A stretch of 64,000 nucleotides of DNA from Robiginitalea marina (GCF_024006985.1 NZ_JAMXIB010000004.1:124001-188000); one strand, 5' to 3'; numbered from the stretch's first letter, positions 24,623-33,958 are shown. Translations and numbers: made by a program. Notes: generated from the letters alone by a model not told the origin.

Positions 24623-25309
24623 ATGAAGCACCTCATTCAAAACGTAAAAATTTACGTCAACGAAAAAACCTATGTGAAGGACCCTGAGTCCTCCGACCTG
24701 GGGAAGCGGATCCTCCTCCATGGGGTCAGGCTTATCAGTGAGGTAGGGTTTGAAAACTTTACCTTCAGGAAACTGGGTGCACTAATTGGCTCCAATGAGA
24801 GCTCCATTTACCGGTATTTCGAGAACAAACACAAATTCCTCATCTACCTTACCTCCTGGTACTGGGGTTGGAAGGAGTACCAGCTGGTATTCACCACCAA
24901 CAGCATTGAAGACCCGTCTGTGAAGCTCGAGAGGGCCCTGGAAATCCTGACCTTCCCGGTGGAGACAGATTCTTCCTTTTCCCACATGGATGAGGTGTTG
25001 CTCTACCAAATCGTGATTAACGAGTATTCAAAGTCTTTCCTGACCAAGGAGGTGGACCGCGAAAATAAGGAAGGCTACTTTGAAATCTATAAGCGGATGG
25101 TACATCGCCTGGGGGATATGATCTCGGAGGTAAACCCCGGCTATCCCTATGCCCGCAGCCTGGCCAGTACGGTGATGGAAGGCGCCCTGCATCAGTATTT
25201 CCTGATGGGCCACTTTCCCTCCCTGACCGATTGCCGCAATAACCACGCGCTTTATGCGTACTTTCGGAACTTAGTATTTTCCTCACTAAAGGAACAGCCC
25301 CATGGTTAA
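24623..25309 (+). CDS. TetR/AcrR family transcriptional regulator
   Basis: A 228-residue regulator. The N-terminal helix-turn-helix lies at about residues 35-75 with the recognition region FTFRKLGALIGSNESSIYRYFENKHKF, which is the TetR signature; the remainder is a helical ligand-binding domain with no family assignment. It heads an operon and overlaps the ABC transporter gene by 8 bases, so it probably represses its own exporter genes and responds to an exported compound. The in-frame TTG at 24611 is an alternative start but would lie nearer the promoter box. Confidence 0.88.
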   Translation: MKHLIQNVKIYVNEKTYVKDPESSDLGKRILLHGVRLISEVGFENFTFRKLGALIGSNESSIYRYFENKHKFLIYLTSWYWGWKEYQLVFTTNSIEDPSVKLERALEILTFPVETDSSFSHMDEVLLYQIVINEYSKSFLTKEVDRENKEGYFEIYKRMVHRLGDMISEVNPGYPYARSLASTVMEGALHQYFLMGHFPSLTDCRNNHALYAYFRNLVFSSLKEQPHG

Positions 25310-26969
25310 GAAAATGATGTCGGCCTGGCAACGATTAATAGGCCTTTTGACCCTGGAAAAGAAAGATGTTTTCCAGGTGTTTTACTATGCCATTTTTGCC
25401 GGCCTGGTAAACCTCTCCCTCCCCCTGGGGATCCAGGCAATCATCAACCTGATCCAGGGAGCCCAGGTGAGCACCTCATGGATGGTCCTGGTGGTGCTGG
25501 TTACCCTTGGGGTGGCTTTTGTGGGGATCCTGCAGTTGATGCAAATACGCATTATCGAAAACCTCCAGCAGAAAATTTTCACCCGGTCATCGTTCGAATT
25601 TGCGTATCGGTTCCCGAAAATCAAAATGAAGGAACTCAGCAATTACTATCCGCCTGAGCTGGCCAACCGCTTTTTTGATACCCTGACCGTCCAGAAATCC
25701 CTGGCCAAGATCCTGGTCGATTTCCCGGCAGCCCTGCTGCAGATCATTTTCGGGCTCCTGCTGCTTTCCTTCTACCATCCCTTTTTCATCCTCTACGGGT
25801 TGTTGCTGATCATGCTGATCTACGTGGTGTTCAAGTTTACGGCACAAAAAGGGTTGGAAACCAGCCTGGCGGAATCCAAAAACAAATACAAGGTGGCCCA
25901 TTGGATACAGGAAGTGGCCCGCTCGGTGGTGAGCTTCAAGCTCTCCGGGAAAACCTCCCATGCCATTGACAAGAACGATACCCTGGTCAGCGACTACCTC
26001 GATGCCCGGGAAAGCCACTTCAAGATCCTCGTCTTGCAGTTTGCACAGATGATCGGGTTCAAGGTACTGGTCACTGCCGGGTTGCTCCTCATAGGCGGCT
26101 TGCTGGTGCTCAACCAGGAAATGAACATCGGGCAGTTTGTCGCAGCCGAGATCATCATCCTGCTGGTCATCAGTTCCGTGGAGAAACTCATCCTCGGCCT
26201 CGAAACGGTCTATGACCTGCTCACTTCCCTGGAAAAGCTGGGGCAGGTGGTCGACAAGGAGCTGGAGCCCCTGGGCGGGGAGCGCCCCTTTGCCGAAAAT
26301 ACAGGTTTCCATGTGGAGTTGCGCGATATCACCTACCGCGTGCCCTACCGGGAAAAGAAAATCATCGATGGGGCCAACCTTAAAATTTCCCCGGAGTGCA
26401 CCATTTTGCTAAAGGGGCCTTCCGGATCCGGAAAATCGACCCTCCTGAGGCTGATTGCGGGGGTCGTGGAACCCGACAGCGGCCAGATTTTCATCAACAA
26501 CGTCTCCCTGCAAGGAGTTGACCTGAGCTATTACCGCTCCCACCTGGGCAAGTCGATACCCGGGGAATCGCCCTTCGAGGGGACCATCCTTGACAACCTC
26601 ACCTTTGGGGACAAGAGCATTTCGATGGATCAGGTGTACTGGGTCCTGGAGAAGACCAAATTGATTTCCTTTGTCAGGGAACAGCCAAAGGGCCTGAGTA
26701 CCATCCTTTATCCGGAAGGAAAGGAAATCCCCTATACCGTGAGCAAAAAACTCGTGCTGGCCCGGAGCATCCTGAGGAAGCCCAAACTGTTGCTGCTAAA
26801 GGATCCCCTGAACCACTTCGAGGAGGGGGAGGCCGCCGAGATAATCGACTTCCTCACCGACCCGGCCAATGGTTGGGCCCTGGTGGTGGTAAGCGACAAC
26901 GAGCGGTGGGCCCGTCGTTGCAAGCGGGTGATCACCATAAAGGACGGTAAGATTCTAAACGAAAGCTAG
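25302..26969 (+). CDS. ABC transporter with degenerate ATPase domain
   Basis: A 555-residue half-transporter: about six membrane helices (residues about 25-300) and a C-terminal nucleotide-binding domain (about 338-555). Walker A is intact (KGPSGSGKST, 371-380). The other catalytic motifs are not: the Q-loop reads IPGESPFEGT without Gln (about 419-428), the signature position reads PYTVSKKLVLAR rather than LSGGQ (about 477-488), Walker B reads LLLLKDPL with Lys and Asp in place of Asp-Glu (497-503), and the H-loop His is replaced (VVSDNER, Asp532). No C39 peptidase domain is present. It is coupled to HlyD and TolC partners, so it should be the inner-membrane part of a type I-like exporter. 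Confidence 0.88.
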   Translation: MVKKMMSAWQRLIGLLTLEKKDVFQVFYYAIFAGLVNLSLPLGIQAIINLIQGAQVSTSWMVLVVLVTLGVAFVGILQLMQIRIIENLQQKIFTRSSFEFAYRFPKIKMKELSNYYPPELANRFFDTLTVQKSLAKILVDFPAALLQIIFGLLLLSFYHPFFILYGLLLIMLIYVVFKFTAQKGLETSLAESKNKYKVAHWIQEVARSVVSFKLSGKTSHAIDKNDTLVSDYLDARESHFKILVLQFAQMIGFKVLVTAGLLLIGGLLVLNQEMNIGQFVAAEIIILLVISSVEKLILGLETVYDLLTSLEKLGQVVDKELEPLGGERPFAENTGFHVELRDITYRVPYREKKIIDGANLKISPECTILLKGPSGSGKSTLLRLIAGVVEPDSGQIFINNVSLQGVDLSYYRSHLGKSIPGESPFEGTILDNLTFGDKSISMDQVYWVLEKTKLISFVREQPKGLSTILYPEGKEIPYTVSKKLVLARSILRKPKLLLLKDPLNHFEEGEAAEIIDFLTDPANGWALVVVSDNERWARRCKRVITIKDGKILNES

Positions 26970-26970
26970 C

Positions 26971-28323
26971 ATGCTGAACATATCTCCTAACAAACTGAAC
27001 GACAAGGTAGACCTCACGCGGTTCAAGGCATCCCACAAGGTCTTCCACAGGAGGCATTACAAGCATTTCAACCGCTTCCTGATGGCCTTTGCCATCATTA
27101 CCCTTATTATCCTGTTCCTTCCCTGGACCCAGAACATTTCCGGGAAGGGGTTCCTAACCACGCTGAGCCCGGACCAGCGGCCGCAGACCATTCAGTCCCC
27201 CATACCGGGCCGGATAGAAAACTGGTACGTGCGCGAGGGCGATTACGTGAAGGTCGGGGATACCATTTTGTTTATGTCGGAGGTCAAGAACGAGTATTTT
27301 GACCCCCGCCTGATCGAGCGGACCGGACAACAGATCGATGCCAAGAACATGGCTGTTTCCTCTTACCAGGAAAAGGTCCGTGCCCTGCAAACCCAGATAG
27401 GGGCTCTTCAGAGGGAACAGCAGCTAAAGCTGGAGCAGGCACGGAACAAACTGATGCAGGCCGGGTTGAAGGTAAAAAGCGACAGCATCGACCTGGAGGC
27501 GGCAAAGACCAATATAACCATCGCTGAGCGCCAGTACAACCGGACGACCCAATTGGAGGAAGAGGGGTTGAAAGCCGTGACGGATGTGGAGGAAAAGCGG
27601 CTGAAGCTCCAGGAGGCACAGGCCAAGCTGATTTCCCAGGAAAACAAGCTGCTGGCCAGCCGCAACGAGGTGATCAATGCCCAGGTGGAGATCAGCAGGG
27701 TACAGGCGGAGTATACCGACAAGGTATCCAAGGCCCAGAGTGACCTGTTTACGGCCCAGTCTTCCCAATTCGATTCCCAGGCCCAGGTAACCAAGCTGGA
27801 GAACGAATACGCCAATTATGAGCGAAGGTCCGAGATGTACTATATAAGGGCCCCCCAGGAAGGATTTGTGAACAAGATGCTCCGCGCGGGCATCGGGGAA
27901 ACCTTCAAGGAAGGGGATGAACTGGTCAGCATCATGCCTTCCCGGTATGACATGGCCGTGGAAACCTTTGTGGAGCCCATAGACCTCCCGTTGATCCATA
28001 AAGGGGAGAAGGTGCGGATCCAGTTCGATGGGTGGCCGGCCATCATCTTCAGCGGCTGGCCGAATGTTTCCTTCGGGACCTACGGGGGGGTGGTGGTCGC
28101 CATTGAAACCTATATCAGCCCCAATGGCAAATACCGCATCCTGCTGGCACCCGACCCGGAAGACCACCCCTGGCCGCAGGAGCTTCGGGTAGGCTCGGGG
28201 GCGAATACCATCGCCCTGCTGGAGGACGTTCCGATCTGGTTCGAATTGTGGAGGCAACTCAACGGGTTCCCCCCGAATTACTACACCCCCACCGAAGGGG
28301 CCCAAATGACGTCAAAGAAATAA
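26971..28323 (+). CDS. HlyD family periplasmic adaptor
   Basis: A 450-residue membrane fusion protein. One N-terminal membrane helix (about 36-56) is followed by a lipoyl-type half (QTIQSPIPGRIENWYVREGDYVKVGD), a long coiled coil (about 115-285, Gln/Glu/Lys-rich) and the returning lipoyl half (YIRAPQEGFVNKML), then a beta-barrel domain. It would bridge the ABC protein in the inner membrane and TolC in the outer membrane. It starts 1 base after the ABC gene stop and is followed 1 base later by the TolC gene, so the three form a tight operon. Confidence 0.92.
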   Translation: MLNISPNKLNDKVDLTRFKASHKVFHRRHYKHFNRFLMAFAIITLIILFLPWTQNISGKGFLTTLSPDQRPQTIQSPIPGRIENWYVREGDYVKVGDTILFMSEVKNEYFDPRLIERTGQQIDAKNMAVSSYQEKVRALQTQIGALQREQQLKLEQARNKLMQAGLKVKSDSIDLEAAKTNITIAERQYNRTTQLEEEGLKAVTDVEEKRLKLQEAQAKLISQENKLLASRNEVINAQVEISRVQAEYTDKVSKAQSDLFTAQSSQFDSQAQVTKLENEYANYERRSEMYYIRAPQEGFVNKMLRAGIGETFKEGDELVSIMPSRYDMAVETFVEPIDLPLIHKGEKVRIQFDGWPAIIFSGWPNVSFGTYGGVVVAIETYISPNGKYRILLAPDPEDHPWPQELRVGSGANTIALLEDVPIWFELWRQLNGFPPNYYTPTEGAQMTSKK

Positions 28324-28324
28324 A

Positions 28325-29734
28325 ATGCGCTACTGGATATCCTTCCTGGTGACGGCGTGCCTTACCACGCAGCTTGCGGCCCAGGGGCCCGATAGCCTGG
28401 TGCTGGGGTTTCGCGAGTACCTGGCCCATGTGAAGCAATTCCATCCGGTGGCCCGGCAGGCCAACCTGGTCCTGGGGGTTGCGGAGGCCAACCTGCTGCA
28501 GTCCAGGGGGGGGTTCGACCCAAAGCTCGAGGTCGATTATGACCGGAAGGAATTCAAGGGCTCGGAGTATTACGACCGCCTGAATGCGACTTTCAAAATC
28601 CCCACCTGGTACGGGATTGAACTGAAGGGCCAGTTTGAGCAGAATGAAGGCGACTTTCTTAATCCCTCGGAAACGGTTCCCACCGATGGGCTATACAGCG
28701 CCGGGGTTTCCGTTTCGGTGGCCCGCGGGTTGTGGATCAACGAAAGGATGGCTACCCTGCGCAAGGCCAGGCTCTTTGCCAATCAGAGCCTTGCCGACCG
28801 GGACCTGCTGGTCAACCAGATCCTCTTCGATGCCGCCGGGGCGTATTTCCAGTGGTTACAGGCTTATAAGGACCAGCTGGTATTCAGCCAGTTCCTCGAC
28901 AACGCACGCCTGCGGTTCGATGGGATCCGGCAGAGCGCCCTGGCGGGGGACCTGCCCGCTATCGACACCGTGGAAGCCAGGATTGCAGTACAAAACCGCG
29001 ACCTGAGCCTGGAACAGGCGAAGGTGCGGCTCCGCAACGCGGCCCTGGAACTTTCTAATTTCCTTTGGCTCGAGGGCAATCTGCCCATTGAATTGCAGGA
29101 AGGGGTCATCCCCGAAGTGGATCCTTCCGGGGTGGTCGACCGCACCCTGGAGATCGAAGGGAAGCCCCTGGACAGTTTCGCCCTGGAGGCGCACCCTAAA
29201 CTGCGATCCCTGGATTTCAAAATCCAGGGCCTGGAGGTAGACCGCAGGCTCAAAGTGAACCAACTCCTGCCCCAGATTGACCTGGAATACAACTTCTTAA
29301 CGGAAACCCCTGAGTTCATCAATTCTTTTCAGACCCAGGAATACAAGGGGGGGGTGTCCTTCCGCATGCCCCTTTTCCTGAGGAAGGAACGGGGTGCCCT
29401 GAAGCTGGCTCGCTTCAAACTCAGGGACGCGGAATTCGAGAGGGACAATACGCGCCTGAGCATCCGGAACAAGGTATACGCCCTGTACAATGAGCTCGAT
29501 TCCTTTGTGCGCCAGAATGAACTGATCGGGTCCATTGTGATCGACTATGACCGGTTGCTTTCCGCCGAGGAGCGGAAATTCAGTTTTGGCGAAAGCTCCC
29601 TTTTCCTGATCAATTCGCGGGAGCGGGCCCTGATCGATGCCAGGCTGAAGGCCAATGAGGTGCAAAACAAATACCTGATGGCCAAGGCGAAGCTGTTCCA
29701 GGCCCTGGCGATCAATCCCGATTTGGGCCAATAG
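28325..29734 (+). CDS. TolC family outer-membrane efflux protein
   Basis: A 469-residue secreted protein with signal peptide (cleavage near TQLAAQ, residue about 20) and the two repeated coiled-coil/beta-strand halves of the TolC family; helix regions such as REYLAHVKQFHPVARQANLVL and the second-repeat LKVNQLLPQIDLEYNF are typical. It forms the outer-membrane exit duct for the exporter. Last gene of the operon; no terminator is obvious in the 81 bases before the next gene. Confidence 0.92.
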   Translation: MRYWISFLVTACLTTQLAAQGPDSLVLGFREYLAHVKQFHPVARQANLVLGVAEANLLQSRGGFDPKLEVDYDRKEFKGSEYYDRLNATFKIPTWYGIELKGQFEQNEGDFLNPSETVPTDGLYSAGVSVSVARGLWINERMATLRKARLFANQSLADRDLLVNQILFDAAGAYFQWLQAYKDQLVFSQFLDNARLRFDGIRQSALAGDLPAIDTVEARIAVQNRDLSLEQAKVRLRNAALELSNFLWLEGNLPIELQEGVIPEVDPSGVVDRTLEIEGKPLDSFALEAHPKLRSLDFKIQGLEVDRRLKVNQLLPQIDLEYNFLTETPEFINSFQTQEYKGGVSFRMPLFLRKERGALKLARFKLRDAEFERDNTRLSIRNKVYALYNELDSFVRQNELIGSIVIDYDRLLSAEERKFSFGESSLFLINSRERALIDARLKANEVQNKYLMAKAKLFQALAINPDLGQ

Positions 29735-29815
29735 GGGGTAGCGGAGAATCCGAAGGGGATGCTGTAAGGAATGCCGGCCCGGCCCTACTGAGAAGGTTCA
29801 AAAGCCAGAAGAACT

Positions 29816-30454
29816 ATGCAAGCAAGGCAACCCGGGGAAAGTGTTGTGGAAACCGAAACCGAACTGATCCGGCAGGCTTTGGAAAAAAGCCTGGATTATC
29901 CCCGATACCGGGAACTGGTGGCCAGCCAGGCGAGGTCCGGGCGCACCTCCGGGCCGGTGCAGTCCGAATCCCTGATCCATTATACCCTGCTGAACCACCA
30001 GCGGATGAACCGTTGGGAGAAGAAAATCGAATTGCCGTCGCCGTTACGGGAGGAACTCCGCAGCCTGAGCGAACCCATTACCTGGCTGGTACTCACGGAG
30101 TCCTGGTGTGGCGACGCTGCCCCGGTTTTGCCGGTCATGGCTGCTTTTTCAAGGGCCGGCAAGAACCTGGAGCTCCGCATCGCTTTCCGGGACGAGAACC
30201 TGCCCCTTATGGACCGTTTCCTGACCGGCGGCTCGCGGGCCATCCCCAAACTCCTGGAAGTGCGCCCCGGAGATTACAGCGTTAGGGCCAGTTGGGGACC
30301 CCGACCCGCGGAACCCATGAGGATGGCTGACGCCCACAAAGCCCGTTATGGCACCCTGAGCCCCGAATTCAGGGAATCGCTGCAACGCTGGTACAACCAG
30401 GACAGGGGCAGGGCAATAATCGGGGAACTGGCTTCTCTACTTGGGTTGGAATAA
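29816..30454 (+). CDS. thioredoxin family protein
   Basis: A 212-residue cytoplasmic protein with a thioredoxin-like core (about 85-150). The active-site region is ESWCGDAAPVLP: one Cys only, so it is not a CxxC oxidoreductase of the usual type. This WCGDA variant is a recognised Bacteroidota branch. The helical N- and C-terminal parts have no family I know. The start at 29816 is the first ATG in frame. The 3' end overlaps the convergent TonB-like gene by 18 bases. Confidence 0.78.
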   Translation: MQARQPGESVVETETELIRQALEKSLDYPRYRELVASQARSGRTSGPVQSESLIHYTLLNHQRMNRWEKKIELPSPLREELRSLSEPITWLVLTESWCGDAAPVLPVMAAFSRAGKNLELRIAFRDENLPLMDRFLTGGSRAIPKLLEVRPGDYSVRASWGPRPAEPMRMADAHKARYGTLSPEFRESLQRWYNQDRGRAIIGELASLLGLE

Positions 30455-31156
30455 ATAGGTAATACTGCCCTTTTGCAATTGGCGGTCGGAAGGGCTGAAA
30501 CGCGCCTGCATGGCGTAGGCCAGGGCGTTGTCTACCAGGCATCCGTTGCTGGTGCCTGAGCTTTTTGCATTAAAGTCTGCCTTGCTTACAAACCCCCGGG
30601 CATCCACTTCGATATTGATTACAACCTTGCCACCTTCAATACAGGTGTAAATGGGTGGGGGCAGACTGTAGGCATTGCGGTCAACCAGGTTGTAGCTGAT
30701 GGAGGTCCTGCGGTCGGCCAGGGCGTTGGTATATTCCTTTTTTTCCTTATCCTTTTCCCCCAGGAGCTCCTTTTTTTCCTCCCTGAGTTGTGCCAGTTGC
30801 TTGAGGGATGAGGTGAATTCATCGGAGTCGAAATTTTCAGAGGGTTCCTCCCCCCCGGCTTCCTCCCGCTCGGCCAGGATTTCTTCCAGGGTTTTCAGGG
30901 GTTCCGGGGCCCCGTAACGGGGCTTGGCCGCTTCATTCAGGGCCATGTGCGATTTTATGGGGTCGCTTTCCCTGGCCTCCTGCTCCCGTTCTTCTTTTTC
31001 CAGCAGGGCTTCCAGTTCTTCGTCGGCAAGGCTCATTTCAATCACGTATTCCTCTTCCATACGGGTGCCCAGCCTGAGGTTGAACAGGGTAAGCACCACG
31101 ATGCTCAGGGAGAGGAACGTGATCAGGGAAGCCAATTGGCTGCGACTCAAATTCAT
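30437..31156 (-). CDS. TonB-like protein with acidic coiled-coil linker
   Basis: A 239-residue protein: cytoplasmic N-terminus, one membrane helix (about 10-28), a very acidic coiled-coil middle (Glu/Lys/Arg-rich, about 40-165) and a C-terminal domain (about 175-239) with GKVVINIEVDARGFVSKADF and ALAYAMQARFSPS, which match the fold of TonB C-terminal domains. The Pro-rich spacer of normal TonB is absent. It is the last gene of the ftsX-DUF3098-uppP-truB operon, with 34 bases after truB. Its role may be structural in the envelope rather than energy transfer; no exbB or exbD is near. Upstream in-frame ATG codons exist; 31156 precedes the membrane helix best. Confidence 0.72.
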   Translation of the reverse strand: MNLSRSQLASLITFLSLSIVVLTLFNLRLGTRMEEEYVIEMSLADEELEALLEKEEREQEARESDPIKSHMALNEAAKPRYGAPEPLKTLEEILAEREEAGGEEPSENFDSDEFTSSLKQLAQLREEKKELLGEKDKEKKEYTNALADRRTSISYNLVDRNAYSLPPPIYTCIEGGKVVINIEVDARGFVSKADFNAKSSGTSNGCLVDNALAYAMQARFSPSDRQLQKGSITYLFQPK

Positions 31157-31190
31157 AAAGCTATAACCGCGTTTTTGCGGATTTATTTTA

Positions 31191-31925
31191 TTAATCCCCT
31201 TCCCCGGACCCGGACGAGAAATTAAAACCGGCATCCCGGAATAACGCCCGGAACTGGTCAGGGGGTATTGCTTTATTTACGTCGTAGGGACCTATTTTGG
31301 TTCTTTTCAGAGCCGCCAGATACGCTCCCGACCCCAGCGCCCTGCCGAATTCATGGGCCAGGGAGCGGATATAGGTGCCCTTGCTGCACCGCACCCGGAA
31401 GTCGATTTCCGGAAGCGCCACCCGGGTGAGTTCAAATTCCGCAATGTGTACGGCCCTTTTCGGGATGTCCACCGGGGTCCCCTTCCGCGCGTATTCGTAG
31501 AGGCGCTTGCCCTCTTTTTTAAGGGCTGAGAACACCGGGGGCTGTTGCAGGATTTCCCCCGTAAAGGCTTTCACTGCAGCGTCCAGCAATTCCGGGGTGA
31601 TGTGTTCCGTAGGGTAGGTGGCGTCCACCGGGGTTTCCAGGTCATAGGAAGGCGTGGTGGCCCCTAGGAAGAAGGTGCCGGTATACTCCTTTTCCATGCC
31701 TTGTAATTCAGGGATGGTCTTGGTGCTTTTCCCGGTGCAAATGATCAGCAGCCCGGTGGCTAGCGGATCGAGTGTTCCGGCATGCCCCACTTTGATTTTT
31801 TTCAGGGAAAGGGCCCTGCGCAGGGTCCATTTGACGGCATTGAGGGCCTGGAATGACGACCAGCCAAGGGGTTTGTCAATCAGCAGGGTTTGTCCTTCCA
31901 GAAAGGCATTCTTGGTCAATTCCAA
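31191..31925 (-). CDS. truB: tRNA pseudouridine(55) synthase
   Basis: A 244-residue TruB that makes pseudouridine 55 in the T-loop of tRNAs. The catalytic Asp sits in HAGTLDPLATGLL (about residue 49), the N-terminal motif is LLIDKPLGWSSFQ, and the RNA-binding segment SALKKEGKRLYEYAR is present. It is somewhat shorter than E. coli TruB because it lacks a PUA domain, as is usual in this phylum. It follows uppP by 22 bases. Confidence 0.95.
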   Translation of the reverse strand: MELTKNAFLEGQTLLIDKPLGWSSFQALNAVKWTLRRALSLKKIKVGHAGTLDPLATGLLIICTGKSTKTIPELQGMEKEYTGTFFLGATTPSYDLETPVDATYPTEHITPELLDAAVKAFTGEILQQPPVFSALKKEGKRLYEYARKGTPVDIPKRAVHIAEFELTRVALPEIDFRVRCSKGTYIRSLAHEFGRALGSGAYLAALKRTKIGPYDVNKAIPPDQFRALFRDAGFNFSSGSGEGD

Positions 31926-31947
31926 GGCAAAGGGGGGTTAAGGGTTC

Positions 31948-32742
31948 CTAAAACCACAAGCCGGCGGCGATGGCCAACGAACCGGCTACCAAACAATATA
32001 CGGCAAAAATTGTGAGCCGGCTGTTGCGCACCAGGCGGATCATCCACGTACAGGCGAGCAGCCCGGCCAGGAAGGCAGCGATAAAACCGGCCCCAAGGGC
32101 CGCGATGCTGTCGCTTTGGAAACTGAGTTCCCCGCTGAGGAGGTCTTTGGCTATTTTCCCAAGGATCAGGGGCACGACCATGAGGAACGAGAAGCGGGCA
32201 GCCTTTCTTTTATCGACGCCCAGCAGAACGGAGGTGGCAATGGTGGCCCCGCTGCGGGAGATCCCGGGCAAAACGGCAATGGCCTGGGCGACCCCGATGA
32301 CCAGGGAATTCCAGAACGAAACGTTTTTATGGGTGTTTTTGGCCTGGTCTGCAAGGAAGAGCAACAGGGCGGTTACCAGGAGCATACTGCCCACAAGCAT
32401 AATGTTCCCGGTAAAGAATACCTCCATTTCCTTTTCGAAAAACAGGCCGATGAGGGCGGCGGGGATCATGGAAATCACGATTTTCAGCGAGAACCGTGCC
32501 TCCTCATTGTCTTTGAAGGCAAAAAGGCCGCTCAGGATGGTCCAGACATCCCTTCGGTAGACCACCAGGGTGCTCAGGGCCGTGGCAAAATGGAGTACCA
32601 CGGTAAACAGGAGGCTTTCTTCCGGGATGGAGGTGTCGCCCAAAAGGACCTTCCCCAATTCCAGGTGCCCGCTGGAGGAAACCGGCAGGAATTCGGTAAG
32701 CCCCTGTACAATGCCCAGAATAATGGCGTCGGTCAGTTCCAA
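31948..32742 (-). CDS. uppP: undecaprenyl-diphosphatase (BacA type)
   Basis: A 264-residue membrane enzyme that dephosphorylates undecaprenyl diphosphate to recycle the carrier lipid of peptidoglycan synthesis. The two active-site regions are QGLTEFLPVSSSGHLEL near the N-terminus and PGISRSGATIATSVLLG in the middle; about eight membrane helices surround them. The start ATG immediately follows the DUF3098 stop, so the two genes are coupled. Confidence 0.95.
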   Translation of the reverse strand: MELTDAIILGIVQGLTEFLPVSSSGHLELGKVLLGDTSIPEESLLFTVVLHFATALSTLVVYRRDVWTILSGLFAFKDNEEARFSLKIVISMIPAALIGLFFEKEMEVFFTGNIMLVGSMLLVTALLLFLADQAKNTHKNVSFWNSLVIGVAQAIAVLPGISRSGATIATSVLLGVDKRKAARFSFLMVVPLILGKIAKDLLSGELSFQSDSIAALGAGFIAAFLAGLLACTWMIRLVRNSRLTIFAVYCLVAGSLAIAAGLWF

Positions 32743-33015
32743 TTATCGGGATTTGTTCTTGCCGGGATTGGCCAAAATGGCGTAAACCTGAAGGCCCAGG
32801 CCGATCAGTACCAGGGTGGGGGCCAGCCGGATACGGCGAAAAGTAAAGATGTCGGGGCTGAAGACGTTGGGGTCTTCAGTGCCGCCGCCAGCCATCAGCA
32901 GGTATCCAAGGGCGATTAAAACCAGTCCTGCGAACATAAACAGGTAATTCCTGCGCTGGAAAATGAATTCCTTCTGGGGTTTGCCGGCCTGCAGGTCTTT
33001 GTTTTTCTTGCTCAT
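32743..33015 (-). CDS. DUF3098 family small membrane protein
   Basis: A 90-residue protein with two membrane helices (about 25-43 and 66-83) and a family-typical loop with GGGTEDPNVFSPDIFTFRRI. DUF3098 genes lie between ftsX and uppP in many Bacteroidota, as here (10 bases from ftsX, directly joined to uppP), which suggests an envelope or division role. Function unproven. Confidence 0.88.
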   Translation of the reverse strand: MSKKNKDLQAGKPQKEFIFQRRNYLFMFAGLVLIALGYLLMAGGGTEDPNVFSPDIFTFRRIRLAPTLVLIGLGLQVYAILANPGKNKSR

Positions 33016-33024
33016 GCTGCAAAT

Positions 33025-33903
33025 TTAGTAATATAAATCGTCGGTGCGCAGGTTCAGGAAACGCTGGGTGGCAAAATAGGTGCTCACCAGGGAAATAAGG
33101 ATGCCGAGCAGGAACACCCCCGAAAACACCGCGATCAGTTGGGCGGGGTCCTCTGTGAGGCCCAGTTGGGGGAAATTCCGGTTTAGGTAGAACAACAACC
33201 CGGCCAGGGAGAGCAGCGCCACGATCGCCCCGAGCATGCCCAGTTTTATGTTCGTCCAGATAAACGGCCGGCGGATGAAGGATTTGGTCGCCCCCACCAT
33301 TTGCATGGTCTTGATGATAAAGCGCTTGGAATAAATCGAAAGCCGAATGGAGCTGTTGATCAGCAGGAAGGCGATTAGGGTGAACACCCCGGAAGCGACC
33401 AGGATACCGATCCCAACCCGTTTTACGTTTTCGGTGAGCAGTTCCAGGGTGGGCCGGTCGTAGCTGACCTCTTCCACAAAAGATCGGGACGCGAGGTCGG
33501 TGGCGATGGAATCGACCTGGGCCGTGCTGACAAACCCGGCATTCAGGTTCACGTCAATGGAGTTTTTCAGGGGGTTGTAGCCCAGGAATTCCATGAAATC
33601 CTCCCCGATGTCTTCGCTGTGCCGGCTGGCAGCTTCCTCCTTGGAGACGAAGACTGCCGATTTGGTATATTCGGCCATGACCAGGCTTTTCTGGAGCTGG
33701 TCGATTTCCACCTCGCGGGCCGAATCTTTCAGGAAGACGGAAAGGGTGATCTGTTCCTTGAAATGGTTGGCCAGTTTCTGGGTGTTAAGCACCAGCAATC
33801 CGAGTACCCCGAGCAGGAAAAGGACCAGCGCAATGCTCAGGGTAACGGAAAAATAAGAGGATATCAGTTTGCGCTTTTGGAAGCGTTCAAAGGACTTGCT
33901 CAT
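33025..33903 (-). CDS. ftsX: cell division protein FtsX
   Basis: A 292-residue FtsX with four membrane helices (about 22-42, 168-190, 218-240, 262-284) and an extracytoplasmic domain (about 45-160) between helices 1 and 2. With FtsE it signals to peptidoglycan hydrolases at the division site. Family segment: FIIKTMQMVGATKSFIRRPFI before helix 3. The partner ftsE is not in this neighbourhood, which is usual for Bacteroidota. It heads the operon; a near-consensus TATTTTTA box lies 18 bases upstream on the minus strand. Confidence 0.94.
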   Translation of the reverse strand: MSKSFERFQKRKLISSYFSVTLSIALVLFLLGVLGLLVLNTQKLANHFKEQITLSVFLKDSAREVEIDQLQKSLVMAEYTKSAVFVSKEEAASRHSEDIGEDFMEFLGYNPLKNSIDVNLNAGFVSTAQVDSIATDLASRSFVEEVSYDRPTLELLTENVKRVGIGILVASGVFTLIAFLLINSSIRLSIYSKRFIIKTMQMVGATKSFIRRPFIWTNIKLGMLGAIVALLSLAGLLFYLNRNFPQLGLTEDPAQLIAVFSGVFLLGILISLVSTYFATQRFLNLRTDDLYY

Positions 33904-33950
33904 AACCGCACTAAGGATATGTAAAAATAGGAAAGTAAATGGATTCCACT

Positions 33951-33958
33951 TATTTTTG
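33951..33958 (+). promoter_or_regulatory. TAnnTTTG promoter box for leuS
   Basis: TATTTTTG, ending 51 bases before the leuS ATG. No clear -33 element. Confidence 0.5.
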
